The notes below the pieces were generated by a model, which was given only the letters and a program-made list of their open reading frames with translations, was not told where the DNA came from and did not search any database. A stretch of DNA of 64,000 nt, taken from NCBI GenBank assembly GCA_900120415.1, contig FQLW01000005.1, forward strand, positions 558,001-622,000, in the 5' to 3' direction. This document shows, piece after piece, positions 10,501 to 17,803 of this stretch. The stretch's first letter is position 1, and every line of letters begins with the position of its first letter. The DNA comes from Urmitella timonensis (GTDB lineage Bacteria; Actinomycetota; Actinomycetes; Actinomycetales; Actinomycetaceae). The translations under genes and the position numbers were made by a program.

Positions 10501-10663
10501 CGGCGGCGCGCGCCTCCATTAACCCGTAAACTCCGTCATAATCGAGTAGCGCTAGGCCGGATAGCTCCAGTTTTTTCGCCCCACGCACCATTTCGCGCGG
10601 CAAACACGCCCCCACTGCGAAGGAGTAGGCAGAATGGGCGTGTAGCTCGATATAGCCACTCAT
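7583..10663 (-). CDS. dnaE2: Error-prone DNA polymerase III alpha subunit (DnaE2/ImuC)
   Basis: The catalytic polymerase of the actinobacterial mutasome (1026 aa). An N-terminal PHP domain begins right after the start (IELHAHSAYSFAVGA). The C-family polymerase palm has its aspartates in PDIDLDIES near residue 386, a helix-hairpin-helix region follows, and an OB fold lies near the C-terminus. The frame is open upstream, but the ATG at 10663 is chosen because it overlaps the imuB stop (ATGA) and the PHP domain begins there; the upstream 66 codons are a shadow of imuB. With ImuA and ImuB it carries out SOS-induced translesion synthesis. It is the last gene of the LexA-controlled operon. Confidence 0.95.
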   Translation of the reverse strand: MSGYIELHAHSAYSFAVGACLPREMVRGAKKLELSGLALLDYDGVYGLMEARAAARQAELPFLPGCEFTLEDQTHLPIICRSSQGYSALTGAISSHHLAAGRREADRQNLAELAQWAKGQWLVLTGTRAGPLRRVLYRSGIAAAARFLEQLKELFGAENIAVEAALAGFDGEESLAAQLDHLARKTKLPLVATSAARCANPASQRLADVMTATRLARPLDKIQDDLPACHAMLRSEAEMLRIHRQFPGAVDNAAQIGKDLIFDFSTPAPHLPLARVPPGYSADSYLEQLSWQGARSRYGDPVPGKAAETIQQELKVIFQKGFSGYFLIVKEIVDYCFSSGIYVQGRGSAANSAVCYCLGITAVDAVRHQMLFDRFLTPDRKDLPDIDLDIESNQREKVLQHVYAKYGRENAAQVANVISYRPRAALKDAARVLGYDARTAAKWARLDRNSLPENVQKIAGQLQKLPRHLGIHCGGMVLSDKPLTEVAAINWANMPGRTVVQWDKDSCAEAGLVKIDLLSLGMMGALRTAFETLEAHGEKSPSGKPWRLHNLPPEDPRVYQLLQAADTVGVFQVESRAQMSTLPRLKPKCFYDLVVEVALIRPGPIQGQAVNPYLARRLRREKVTYLHPLLKPALERTLGVPLFQEQLMRIAKDAAGFNGSQSDNLRRAMGRKNPGEHLADLRAEFFKGMEKNQIPPPVQEKIWAQMSGFAEFGFPESHAFSFAYLVYASAWLKAYYPAVFYAAILANQPMGFYSPQSLISDARRHGLKILRPDVNTSQKDSIPGTDLASLKLGLAEIRGIRPAWIEKILAARNDSCGRRFKTLEDFTSRTRLPTSVLELLATSGALSSLGVTRREGLWRAPLLSAPQNRFYQPELPGLALKETTPPFAPLTTGEQVQWDSLALGISLWGYPTKLVRPELTRRGILPAAGLRSQLAGKRIRCAGIVTHRQRPHTAKGVVFLSLEDETGLVNVICQVGCWQRYRRLALSQNALIVRGVLQAKDGALALLADKIVPLNLPVLTKSRDFR

Positions 10664-12234
10664 TTTTGCCCCTCCCAGGCATCTAGCCACCAGGAGGATT
10701 TGCGGAACACCAGCAGTAAGGTTTCTTGCTCGCCGTAAACCCGAAGAAAGATTCGCGGTCCTAGACGACTGGGAGCATCCGGCCGCCACCACTGTCCATT
10801 TATCGGCCAGGGGCCTTCGGTTTTTTGCACCTTGATTTTCCGTCCAGCCACCTGCACCCATTTGACCGGGGCTTTTAGCTGTCCGTCACGTCCGGGCAGG
10901 ATTTTCCGGCCGCTACTATCGATAATTACGACCGGTTTGGGGTGCATGAACACTATTTCCGGCGCTACCCCACTGAGCGCCCCGATTCTAGGGTGCGGCC
11001 GTCTTTGAGCACCCCGCTCTTGCCAAGGTTTTAGTTCAATCACTGAACGCGGATCATATCCGCTGGTTAAATGGGGTACCCGCACCCCGTTTTTACCTAA
11101 TAAAGAGCTGGCATTGCGGGCTGCCTGATCTAGTTCTTGAGGAGGATCCGCGTTTCGTCCCCAAAGCGGGGTCATTGCCTGGCGGGCATCTACCGTCTTT
11201 AAGGGATGCAGCTCTATCTGGGAGACCGCCCCCAGGGCTTCGCTGCCGCCGCCTCCAACTGTAACCGTCTCTAACTGGTGTTTTATCCTCTCTACTAGAT
11301 CTTTGCTGCTGACCTCTACCCCCAGGTTCCAGCTGCGGCTAAGTACCTTCCCGTTTTCGCAGCGGCAAATAAACTGCACCTGGGTGCACACCTGCCCGTT
11401 TGCGCGCAGGCGGGCATACATTTCCACCACTAACGCCCGGGCAGGCAGTAACAGCTGGGTAAGGGAGCTGGCAGGTGGGGTGAAGAATTGGTAGAGACCG
11501 GGTGAGGCGGGCGCGGTTTTCACCCTGGCAGCGTCCTCTAGGTTTTCCCCGCTCGCTAAGTCGTAACTAATCGCCCCCAGAGTGCCGAACCGGCGAATCA
11601 GCGCCGGACGGCCCAAAGCGGTAAGTTGCCCCAGGCTGGTGATTCCCAGATGCGTTAGGCTGCCCACCATTTTTGTTAGGTACTGATCAGAGAAATCGAA
11701 TCCGCTTATTTTTATCCCCGGACGTAAGAAAAACCCCAGGCTACTTAGGGGCTGCGCGCCAAGGAAAGGCATTATCCCAGGGTCGGCAATCAGTAGCTGC
11801 TCGCGAGCAGCTAGGCACGCCGCTAAAGTGCCACTAGCGATTCCGATCTGCACCGCGTATCCTATCTGCGCTAAGTCTTCGGTTAGTTCTGCGGCCAGGG
11901 CGGATTCTGCGCGGCGCTGGCTGCGACTTAAAGCGGCGGTTATCAGCCCTGGGAACCAGCACTTGGGGGCATAGAGTTGTTTTCCCGCGGCCTCGATAAC
12001 CGGTTGGAATGCCAGTTCTGCTTCTGCCGGTGAATAGGGTTTTTCTTTCAGGGAGGGGCAGAGGACGCGCGCTTGCTTTAGCCGCATCTGCTCCCTGATT
12101 CCGGCGGCTCTCGCCGGGGCAGTAACCGCCTGCACCCGCCCGCCGCTGCACAGCGCCACTGCTTCATCTAGAGGGAGCTTCGCGGCTTGGGCTGGCCAGG
12201 CGGGTATATAGAGGGCTAGTAACCTATCGTTCAC
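10660..12234 (-). CDS. imuB: Y-family polymerase-like protein ImuB
   Basis: A DinB/UmuC-related protein of 524 aa (MNDRLLALYIPAWP at the N-terminus). ImuB proteins are catalytically inactive Y-family relatives that act as the hub linking the beta clamp, ImuA and DnaE2. The C-terminal third is family-typical (WPINGQWW, RIFLRVY). The start is a GTG with a GGAGGGCGAG ribosome site. The stop overlaps the dnaE2 start by 4 nt, so the two are translationally coupled. It lies 99 nt downstream of imuA. Confidence 0.92.
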   Translation of the reverse strand: MNDRLLALYIPAWPAQAAKLPLDEAVALCSGGRVQAVTAPARAAGIREQMRLKQARVLCPSLKEKPYSPAEAELAFQPVIEAAGKQLYAPKCWFPGLITAALSRSQRRAESALAAELTEDLAQIGYAVQIGIASGTLAACLAAREQLLIADPGIMPFLGAQPLSSLGFFLRPGIKISGFDFSDQYLTKMVGSLTHLGITSLGQLTALGRPALIRRFGTLGAISYDLASGENLEDAARVKTAPASPGLYQFFTPPASSLTQLLLPARALVVEMYARLRANGQVCTQVQFICRCENGKVLSRSWNLGVEVSSKDLVERIKHQLETVTVGGGGSEALGAVSQIELHPLKTVDARQAMTPLWGRNADPPQELDQAARNASSLLGKNGVRVPHLTSGYDPRSVIELKPWQERGAQRRPHPRIGALSGVAPEIVFMHPKPVVIIDSSGRKILPGRDGQLKAPVKWVQVAGRKIKVQKTEGPWPINGQWWRPDAPSRLGPRIFLRVYGEQETLLLVFRKSSWWLDAWEGQK

Positions 12235-12333
12235 CTCGCCCTCCTGGCTTTGTAGGGCTAGTTAGGAGGAGTCCAGGGGGCAGGCACGCAGATGATAACG
12301 CCGGTGGCGGAGTGATAGAGCTCAGAGATTTCA

Positions 12334-12819
12334 TCACGCACTCACCTTTATGACTGAAACTGCCCCAGGGGAACTTTCCGAGTGCCGGGGGTTAGCTGCT
12401 AGGGAGATAGCGCCTGCCCAGGGTGGCGCGGACAGAATTACGCAGCCGGAGCGGCGTGCTTTTGCGGTTAGAATCCGTTGTTGCTGCGGGCCGTAATCTA
12501 CCATTCCGATAGCCAGGACTGCCGTGCAGGGTACGAAAAGTTGGGCGCATGCCAGGGCGCTGCCGCCGGTATAGGGAATGGTGATTACCCGCCCTAAGTC
12601 CAGGCCGATTTGCCAGGCGCGCTGCCAGCCTAGATCGGGAAAATCTAGGAATACAGCCCAGCCGCTCTCCCCCATTTTTTCGGCGGCCATCTCTAGTAGC
12701 CCAGCCCCGCCCGTTACCTTTTGATAAGCGCTTGCCAGCGGCTTTGGGGCGCGAGACTGCATCCCCAAAACCTGGCGCGCCTTTTCCAGGCGCTGCAACT
12801 GAGCCAACTTATCGAACAT
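12334..12819 (-). CDS. imuA: ImuA-like SOS mutagenesis protein (short form)
   Basis: A 161-aa RecA-fold-like protein preceding imuB and dnaE2, the position and size of actinobacterial ImuA'. FLDFPDLGWQRAWQIGLDLGRVI and the following alternating segments resemble the degenerate RecA core seen in this family. The likely ATG at 12819 lies inside a perfect LexA box, and a consensus -10 ends 7 nt before it, so the mRNA is probably leaderless. Assignment rests mostly on synteny and general fold resemblance. Confidence 0.8.
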   Translation of the reverse strand: MFDKLAQLQRLEKARQVLGMQSRAPKPLASAYQKVTGGAGLLEMAAEKMGESGWAVFLDFPDLGWQRAWQIGLDLGRVITIPYTGGSALACAQLFVPCTAVLAIGMVDYGPQQQRILTAKARRSGCVILSAPPWAGAISLAANPRHSESSPGAVSVIKVSA

Positions 12820-12856
12820 ACGTTCGATTATAGGAACCCTCCCCCCGATTTGTCAC
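12812..12856 (-). promoter_or_regulatory. LexA-controlled, probably leaderless promoter of imuA-imuB-dnaE2
   Basis: Reading the minus strand: -35 GTGACA (12856-12851), 18-nt spacer, perfect -10 TATAAT (12832-12827), then 7 nt to the ATG of imuA (12819-12817). The sequence TCGAACGTATGTTCGA (12827-12812) has perfect 6-bp arms matching the actinobacterial/Bacillus-type SOS box TCGAAC-N4-GTTCGA. The box touches the end of the -10 and covers both the predicted transcription start and the start codon, so LexA would block promoter clearance. Confidence 0.88.
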
Positions 12857-12924
12857 CCCTTTTTCCGGGAGCGTTTTTGGGGTAAAAATCCACCTTAAAG
12901 AGATGCGGTTAAGTACTTATGCCC

Positions 12925-13212
12925 CTAAAAGAGGTCTGCATGACTTCCGGTTGCAACCAAGGACAGCACCAGCACGTCGTTTTGCTTGTAATAAATCAGC
13001 AACCAGTCTGGTTCGACATGACACTCTCGATGTTTCACCCAGTTACCAGTTAGTGCATGATCTCGACACTTTTCCGATAAAGGAGTATCGCTCGCCAGAA
13101 GGTCAACGATTCTCTCTAGTTTTCCAAGGTCTTTTCCGTCTTTTCCCCGCTTTTTAGCAGCTTTCAGTTGTTTGCGAAACTGCGAGGAGTATTTAATGGC
13201 ATAGCGCGCCAT
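12925..13212 (-). CDS. Type II toxin, YafQ/RelE family mRNA interferase
   Basis: A 95-aa RelE-superfamily toxin. SSQFRKQLKAAKKRGKD near the start, DHALTGNW in the middle, and ECHVEPDWLLIYY followed by L-ATGSHADLF at the end are typical of YafQ, including the C-terminal His/Phe motif needed for ribosome-dependent mRNA cleavage. Its ATG overlaps the antitoxin stop (TAATG), the usual coupling in such pairs. Confidence 0.9.
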   Translation of the reverse strand: MARYAIKYSSQFRKQLKAAKKRGKDGKDLGKLERIVDLLASDTPLSEKCRDHALTGNWVKHRECHVEPDWLLIYYKQNDVLVLSLVATGSHADLF

Positions 13213-13493
13213 TAGTCGTCCTCACTTAGAGCCACAGCAAATGCTTCACGGGCGTTTGCGTAGCCGGGAACGCGAGGGTCTTTGGCAATCTGTTCCGCCT
13301 CTAACATGGCGGCGATCGTCCCCCTATTGGGGTTGCCTAGTTGAATCTGAAAAGGAATGGCACGCTCGCGGATAGCTTGCCGCACGAAAATGTTAAACGC
13401 GGTAGAAATATTCATTCCCATCTCGCTAAACAGCTGATCCGCCTCTTTCTTCAAGGCCGCATCCATACGAATACTGATATTTGTTGTAGCCAT
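13212..13493 (-). CDS. Antitoxin, RelB/DinJ family
   Basis: A 93-aa ribbon-helix-helix antitoxin: TTNISIRMDAALKKEAD, then F-EMGMNISTAFNIFVRQ, as in DinJ. The N-terminal domain binds the operator DNA and the C-terminal half neutralises the YafQ toxin encoded next. The ATG at 13493 is chosen because homology starts there; eight more in-frame codons lie upstream. A palindromic operator overlaps the promoter. Confidence 0.9.
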   Translation of the reverse strand: MATTNISIRMDAALKKEADQLFSEMGMNISTAFNIFVRQAIRERAIPFQIQLGNPNRGTIAAMLEAEQIAKDPRVPGYANAREAFAVALSEDD

Positions 13494-13511
13494 AAAATAC
13501 CCCCCTTTTAG

Positions 13512-13544
13512 GTGCATAGTATGCTATTTGCACGAATAAATCAA
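13512..13544 (-). promoter_or_regulatory. Promoter and palindromic operator of the toxin-antitoxin pair
   Basis: On the minus strand, -35 TTGATT (13544-13539), 17-nt spacer and -10 TACTAT (13521-13516). An imperfect inverted repeat spans 13512-13533: GTGCATAG, 4 nt, CTA-TT-TGCAC. It covers the -10 and is a good candidate operator for autoregulation by the antitoxin-toxin complex. Confidence 0.65.
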
Positions 13545-13863
13545 TACTTTTCATGACAGAAGTAGTATTTAGAAATTACAGATAAATCCGGTAGCGTCTT
13601 CGCCACAACGACTGCACGCAAGCGCATGGGACGGAAGGAACCACGGACACTCTACTGGGGAACACTTTCTGGGCAAGAAAATCTACCTTTGAGGGTGGGC
13701 GGGATCCTCGAAATCTGCCCGCTTGGCACGGTTTTTATACCGCTTAGTCCAGATTACTTGTACTGTCGGCGATGAGGCTTTTAACTGTAAGTACCAGATA
13801 CGCAAGCACTCGCGTTTTGCTGATTATCGCCGGTAAGTGCGAGAGGAAAGGAGTCGCAACGGA
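13545..13863. other. Intergenic region between divergent TA and LytTR genes
   Basis: About 320 bases without a supported gene. They separate the toxin-antitoxin promoter (pointing left) from the LytTR gene (pointing right). An AAAGGAG ribosome site for the LytTR gene lies at about 13847-13853. No tRNA, strong terminator or repeat was found. Confidence 0.5.
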
Positions 13864-14337
13864 ATGAAATTGACGCTCACGATTGATCCCACCGTAACCG
13901 AAACTATCGTAACGGTAACGGCGCGGGAGGTCGACGCTGAGGTGCAAGCGATTCAAAGGCTCGTTTCCGGTAGCCTAGATAGTTCCTCTTCCCCCGCAGT
14001 TGAACGTCCGCTTCGCCGCCTCATCGGGACCAGCAGCAATGATGCCACGGTGTTGGAAGTGCGCTCGATACTCGCGTTCTTTACTAAAAAGAAAGCGGTG
14101 TTTGCCCACACCAGTAAGGGTAATTGGCGAATTAAAGCCCGAATGTATGAACTCGAAGAATCTCTACCCTCAGGCGATTTCGTACGTATTTCGCAATCGG
14201 AGATTGTCAATATTGCCGCGATCAAAAAACTTGATCTTTCTTTCTCGGGAACGATTAGTGTGCAGTTAAAAGATGGCTCGCGCTATTACGTCTCCCGCCG
14301 GCAACTTCCAGCTTTCAAATCCAAACTGGGAATCTAA
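13864..14337 (+). CDS. LytTR-domain DNA-binding regulator
   Basis: A 157-aa protein without a response-regulator receiver domain. The C-terminal half (about residues 60-155) is a LytTR domain: RPLRRLIGTSS is followed by the pattern EVRSILAFFTKKKAVFAHT, YELEESLP, FVRISQSEIVN and YYVSRRQLPAFK. It is followed 40 nt later by a DUF3021 membrane protein. Such LytTR/DUF3021 pairs are common in Firmicutes, where the membrane protein is thought to restrain the regulator. The start at 13864 has AGGAG 10 nt upstream; nine further in-frame codons (from a GTG at 13837) are possible. Confidence 0.88.
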   Translation: MKLTLTIDPTVTETIVTVTAREVDAEVQAIQRLVSGSLDSSSSPAVERPLRRLIGTSSNDATVLEVRSILAFFTKKKAVFAHTSKGNWRIKARMYELEESLPSGDFVRISQSEIVNIAAIKKLDLSFSGTISVQLKDGSRYYVSRRQLPAFKSKLGI

Positions 14338-14377
14338 CCCCGCAGAAAACCTCTAACTCATACGAAGGATAAAACCC

Positions 14378-14818
14378 ATGGAAACTAAAAAAATAGTTGG
14401 TCTCACCCTGGTAGGGGCTTGCATTGGGATCACTATCGGCACCAGTATTGAACTTATTATTTCTTCTCTTTCCTCCTCTAGCTATTACCCTGGGGTCCCA
14501 GAATTCTTAAACAGTTTTGAAAACGAAAACGTGGCAGTATTAATTGAGCGGCTTATTTACGCAGCCTACGGCATAATCAGCCGCTTCGCTGGGCTGCTTT
14601 ACCGTAACGAAACCCGCCCGCTTATCCTCAATACCGCCCTGCATTTCGGAATCGTACTTATCTGTGGGATTGCTGCTGGCAGCTACCTTAAATGGTGGGG
14701 CTCTAGCTTCGATATGCTCGGGGTAATCATCACCATAGTGCTTATCTATCTACTGATTTGGCTATTCAATTGGCTAGTGGTTCGCGCTGAAGTCAAAAAG
14801 ATGAACCAAAAACTGTAA
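14378..14818 (+). CDS. DUF3021 family membrane protein
   Basis: A 146-aa integral membrane protein with about four hydrophobic segments (near residues 8-30, 60-75, 90-108 and 118-138). The fourth ends in LIWLFNWLVVRAEVKKMN, the usual end of DUF3021 proteins. It is paired with the upstream LytTR regulator and probably controls or senses for it. GAAGGA precedes the ATG. A perfect 20-bp inverted repeat lies 10 nt after the stop. Confidence 0.85.
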   Translation: METKKIVGLTLVGACIGITIGTSIELIISSLSSSSYYPGVPEFLNSFENENVAVLIERLIYAAYGIISRFAGLLYRNETRPLILNTALHFGIVLICGIAAGSYLKWWGSSFDMLGVIITIVLIYLLIWLFNWLVVRAEVKKMNQKL

Positions 14819-14828
14819 TAAAGCCTCC

Positions 14829-14872
14829 CTCTGGATTCCCGTTTACTCAAATGAGTAAACGGGAATCCAGAG
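14829..14872. terminator. Perfect 20-bp hairpin after the LytTR/DUF3021 operon
   Basis: Arms 14829-14848 and 14853-14872 are perfectly complementary over 20 bp with loop AAAT. The position, between the DUF3021 stop and the convergent unknown gene, suggests a bidirectional terminator. Neither side has a U-tract, so a purely intrinsic mechanism is uncertain. Confidence 0.6.
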
Positions 14873-14961
14873 CAGAGAATATGGTTTTAGGCGCTATTAA
14901 ACCGAGCGGGGTTAGGCAGGGTAATAAACCTAGGAAGAAAGCAGCTAACGATTCTTTGCGG

Positions 14962-15804
14962 CTACTCGTTTTGTAGCTGCTCTATATATTGAGCCATTAG
15001 CTCACGCCGGCAAGTAATGCGCCTAGTCATTTCTGCCATCAAGTCACGCCAGTTGTCCTTATTGTCCTTATCATCATTAGGCGAATGTGGCAAAAGAATC
15101 GGATTACCTTGTTCGTCTATCCAAGGAGAAAGACAAAGCGAATCGCCCTCTTCCTGATTTTTCTTAAGCAGCTTTCGAAAAGGCATAGCCACGTCATATT
15201 TTCCATCATCATTTCGAGGTTTATAGAAAAGAGACTCTTTATCTTGGTAATACTTCTTTAAAGTTAAATCCCAGTAATCCTCGGTAGCTCGGTTGTTACG
15301 CTTAACATTAAATCCATCTGGCACAATAATCAGATTTGCCGAAGTGTATGCTGAGCGAATAAATTCTTGCACAGTTTTTTCTTCGAACACTTCCCTGAAT
15401 TCGTCAAAGTGCTTCAAGATCGCACCATAAGTACGATTCGTAGCACTTTTACCGTTGAAGGTCTTTTCGATATCAGGATTTTGGAACCACAAATCTCCAT
15501 TCTTATTTTCTCCGTAAGCCTCCTGTAGAGCGTACTTAAGGGTTGTCCACACCGAACACATCCAATCCCCCTGGACGTATTTAGACGGTCTCCGACTAAA
15601 TGTGTTACGGCATTCACGAACAGTAATACCTAGACGCTCTCCCCACAGCTCTTTATAAAAATAGCGAGCTCCATCAGAGGAATCAGGATCTTCTACCCCT
15701 CCTCCTGCTTTATACTCAAGCCACGTGCGGACGTGTTCTTCACTCGGTTCTTCAGAAAGCTTGGGATCCAGTAAAAAACAGTCAAGGTCAAAGAAATCAT
15801 TCAT
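14962..15804 (-). CDS. Uncharacterised protein in accessory island
   Basis: A 280-aa soluble, charged protein with no signal peptide or membrane segment. I do not recognise it with confidence; it may belong to a DUF6994-like family of proteins of unknown function (weak recollection). Visible features are an acidic N-terminus (MNDFFDLDCFLLDPKLSEE), tryptophan-rich segments (QGDWMCSVWTTLKYAL), SLCLSPWIDEQGNPILLP, and a C-terminal helix with several Arg and Glu residues. A GTGGA precedes the ATG. It sits between a regulator pair and the XRE-ImmA-PIN operon. Confidence 0.7.
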   Translation of the reverse strand: MNDFFDLDCFLLDPKLSEEPSEEHVRTWLEYKAGGGVEDPDSSDGARYFYKELWGERLGITVRECRNTFSRRPSKYVQGDWMCSVWTTLKYALQEAYGENKNGDLWFQNPDIEKTFNGKSATNRTYGAILKHFDEFREVFEEKTVQEFIRSAYTSANLIIVPDGFNVKRNNRATEDYWDLTLKKYYQDKESLFYKPRNDDGKYDVAMPFRKLLKKNQEEGDSLCLSPWIDEQGNPILLPHSPNDDKDNKDNWRDLMAEMTRRITCRRELMAQYIEQLQNE

Positions 15805-15840
15805 AAGTCCACGTTAATAGTCAGGATACAAATCCGGAAG

Positions 15841-16029
15841 ATGTTTGCACTAATACCTTCGGGGAGCCACCCTTTAGAACCGGCAGTTAGAATCAACATT
15901 ACTGATAATTTCCAGTATTCAATCTTGGAAAATTTCGACACAAACTCAAAAATCGAAGACATTGTAAGTCGCGAGTCATATTGGAAACGGGTGCTTGCTA
16001 CCCGAGAACATGGGCTGAATGAAAACTGA
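15841..16029 (+). pseudogene. C-terminal remnant resembling a GIY-YIG nuclease-family protein
   Basis: A 62-codon frame reads LIPSGSHPLEPAVRIN, ITDNFQYSILENF and YWKRVLATREHGLNEN. From memory, this matches the C-terminal end of actinobacterial GIY-YIG nuclease-family proteins; the catalytic N-terminal domain is absent. No ribosome site is visible, and the neighbouring upstream DNA codes for the unknown gene on the other strand. I read it as a truncated relic. The opposite-strand frame over the same bases is probably a shadow. Confidence 0.5.
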
Positions 16030-16146
16030 CGAAGATACCACTGCATGAAACTGCTACCTCAGTGGGAACCAAAACGTTGGGCTTCCGCTAGTACGCCCTC
16101 GGAAATAATACTGAGTGTCTATATTCGAGTAGTAAGGCTCGGAACG

Positions 16147-16659
16147 TTACAGAATATAGCGGCCCTGTTCCCTAAGCTGGGCAAGAATATCTGCTCTTTC
16201 CTGCGAAGAAACTAGCCTTTTCTTTTCTAACAGCTCCAGAAGTGTCCTCGTCCCGAAAGCGCCTTTTACCGCTTCCTGTTCCTGCGCAATTACAACCGCA
16301 TCCTCATCGTCGCTTACGAACAAAACATTGTCACTACAGGTGTAACGACAGACAATAATCGCTAGGGTTTCCGCTTCTCCTAGATTGTCCGTATTACCGT
16401 CATGCCCAGGGGTGTCGAAATAACTTTTAAATACCTGAGTTTGAGCGAGCTCACTGGGATTGGGCATATCAACAGTAAAGAATACCTCCTGCACCTGCGA
16501 TAATAAATCTTGCTGATTACGCAAAAGATACTGGACTTCTCGCATTACCGTAGGCGCTAAGCGAAGCTTATCTCCAAAAAGCTGCTTTATATGAGGGAGT
16601 AAATCCACTAAAGCTAAAGAATAAACAGTACAGGCATCATGGAAAAATAGCGCAGCCAA
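16147..16659 (-). CDS. PIN-domain-like protein of the XRE-ImmA-PIN operon
   Basis: A 170-aa protein with the acidic pattern of a PIN nuclease: Asp8 in FHDACTVYSL, Glu41, Glu95 in NLGEAETLAI, and Asp117/118/120 in FVSDDEDAVV. PIN domains are Mg-dependent RNases and often act as toxins. It starts three bases after the metalloprotease gene and is the third gene of an operon with an XRE regulator and an ImmA/IrrE protease. A nuclease function is inferred from the motif pattern; target and toxicity are unknown. Confidence 0.7.
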   Translation of the reverse strand: MAALFFHDACTVYSLALVDLLPHIKQLFGDKLRLAPTVMREVQYLLRNQQDLLSQVQEVFFTVDMPNPSELAQTQVFKSYFDTPGHDGNTDNLGEAETLAIIVCRYTCSDNVLFVSDDEDAVVIAQEQEAVKGAFGTRTLLELLEKKRLVSSQERADILAQLREQGRYIL

Positions 16660-16662
16660 GAT

Positions 16663-17412
16663 TTATTGCTCCAGCAGTTCAAGAACCTCGTCTGCCGACA
16701 GCAACTCGGGCGTCTGCCGGACAGATTCCTCCTCAGTTGTGGCTGTATTTTTCACCCCAAGAGCCCACTCATAGGTCCCAGCTGGTGCTTTCCCACTATT
16801 TACTTGTTCGTAGAGCTTAGCAAGCAGATACGCAGGAAATCTTTGCGCACCCGATAAACTGGCACGCCGTTGCACATCAGTCCAGGTAAGCCCGATTTCT
16901 TTTAGATGTTTACCCAGGAATTTTTGGGTAACTACTGTTTTGTCGTCCTCGAAAAGAAAATCTGGGGTAGGTAAGTCAAACTTATTGAGCCGATTCACCA
17001 AGGCCGCAACTGATACCCCCCAATCCCACAAAAACTTGGCGAACCTTGCTGGTTCAGCTTTGTCCTCTACCAGCCTTTCAACCTGTACTTTTGGCATCAA
17101 TAAGTCGGCAGCAAAACGATTAGCGCCCCGTTCCTGCTCCGATATTTCGTCGTCCCGCTTAATCGTAGTGTCGTTAGCTATATGCCCGATTTCGTGGGCA
17201 ATCGCAAACATTTGCCGAAACCAGTTATCGGTTCTGGGAACCACAATGACCGGGCGAGAAGCTAAAGATAAACAGGTACCGCCTGCTTTGAGTCCAATCT
17301 GCACCACGTCGATCTCAAGGCACTTTTCAACTTGGGAAGAAAAGTCAATCTCAATTCTCCCCCCAAGCAGCCCCAAGACTTGCGCCGGGGTCTTTCCTTC
17401 CAAAATGCTCAT
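16663..17412 (-). CDS. ImmA/IrrE family metallo-endopeptidase
   Basis: A 249-aa protein with the zinc-protease motif HEIGH at residues 73-77 and the third ligand in EQERGANRFAADLLMP (Glu94 region), the COG2856/ImmA-IrrE signature. Such proteases cleave a cognate XRE repressor (ImmA/ImmR of ICEBs1, IrrE/DdrO of Deinococcus) after a stress signal. The ATG overlaps the stop of the upstream XRE gene (ATGA), so the pair is co-translated. A C-terminal extension of about 120 residues is of unknown role. Confidence 0.9.
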   Translation of the reverse strand: MSILEGKTPAQVLGLLGGRIEIDFSSQVEKCLEIDVVQIGLKAGGTCLSLASRPVIVVPRTDNWFRQMFAIAHEIGHIANDTTIKRDDEISEQERGANRFAADLLMPKVQVERLVEDKAEPARFAKFLWDWGVSVAALVNRLNKFDLPTPDFLFEDDKTVVTQKFLGKHLKEIGLTWTDVQRRASLSGAQRFPAYLLAKLYEQVNSGKAPAGTYEWALGVKNTATTEEESVRQTPELLSADEVLELLEQ

Positions 17413-17741
17413 CCATATGCCTGCTTATAGACCAAGGCGATAGAACGGAAAACATCCAGATCTTCCTGGTTATGCCGGTATTCTTTGGTCTCCCCATCCC
17501 AATCGTGGCGGGCAGCAACATCTTTCGGCACCCAATAAGGGTCAGAGCCGGTAATTAACCAATCCAGAGAAACGTCCAAAATAGTCGCAATTTCGGCAAT
17601 CTCGCCAGCACTAACTTTGCGGCTACCGCTAATCACCCGGCTAAGTCGCGCCTGATCCCAATCCAGTCTCTCCGCCAACGCCTTTTGACTAAGACCGCTA
17701 TCCTTGCAAGCACTTCCAATCCGCTCTCCAATGGTTTCCAT
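17409..17741 (-). CDS. XRE-family helix-turn-helix regulator
   Basis: A 110-aa protein with an N-terminal Cro/C1-type HTH (GLSQKALAERLDWDQARLSR at about residues 16-35) and SLDWLITGSD after it. The ATG at 17741 is preceded by a strong GGAGGTG; the longer frame upstream has no ribosome site. The gene overlaps the ImmA/IrrE gene by 4 nt and is likely its cleavage substrate and the autoregulator of the operon. Confidence 0.9.
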   Translation of the reverse strand: METIGERIGSACKDSGLSQKALAERLDWDQARLSRVISGSRKVSAGEIAEIATILDVSLDWLITGSDPYWVPKDVAARHDWDGETKEYRHNQEDLDVFRSIALVYKQAYG

Positions 17742-17803
17742 CTCTAACACCTCCGTTCCATACCCCCAGCATAAACGAGAATCAGCGAATATAGAAGACA
17801 AAT

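Noticed and set aside
10664-10861. Upstream extension of dnaE2 by 66 codons
   Set aside because: It lies within imuB, and the PHP domain begins at the ATG that overlaps the imuB stop.
14829-14872. Insertion-sequence terminal repeat
   Set aside because: Both arms are adjacent with a 4-nt loop and there is no transposase or target duplication; a hairpin is simpler.
15801-16046. 81-codon minus-strand frame upstream of the unknown 280-residue gene
   Set aside because: It overlaps the opposite-strand frame that resembles a known protein end, and no ribosome site or motif supports it.
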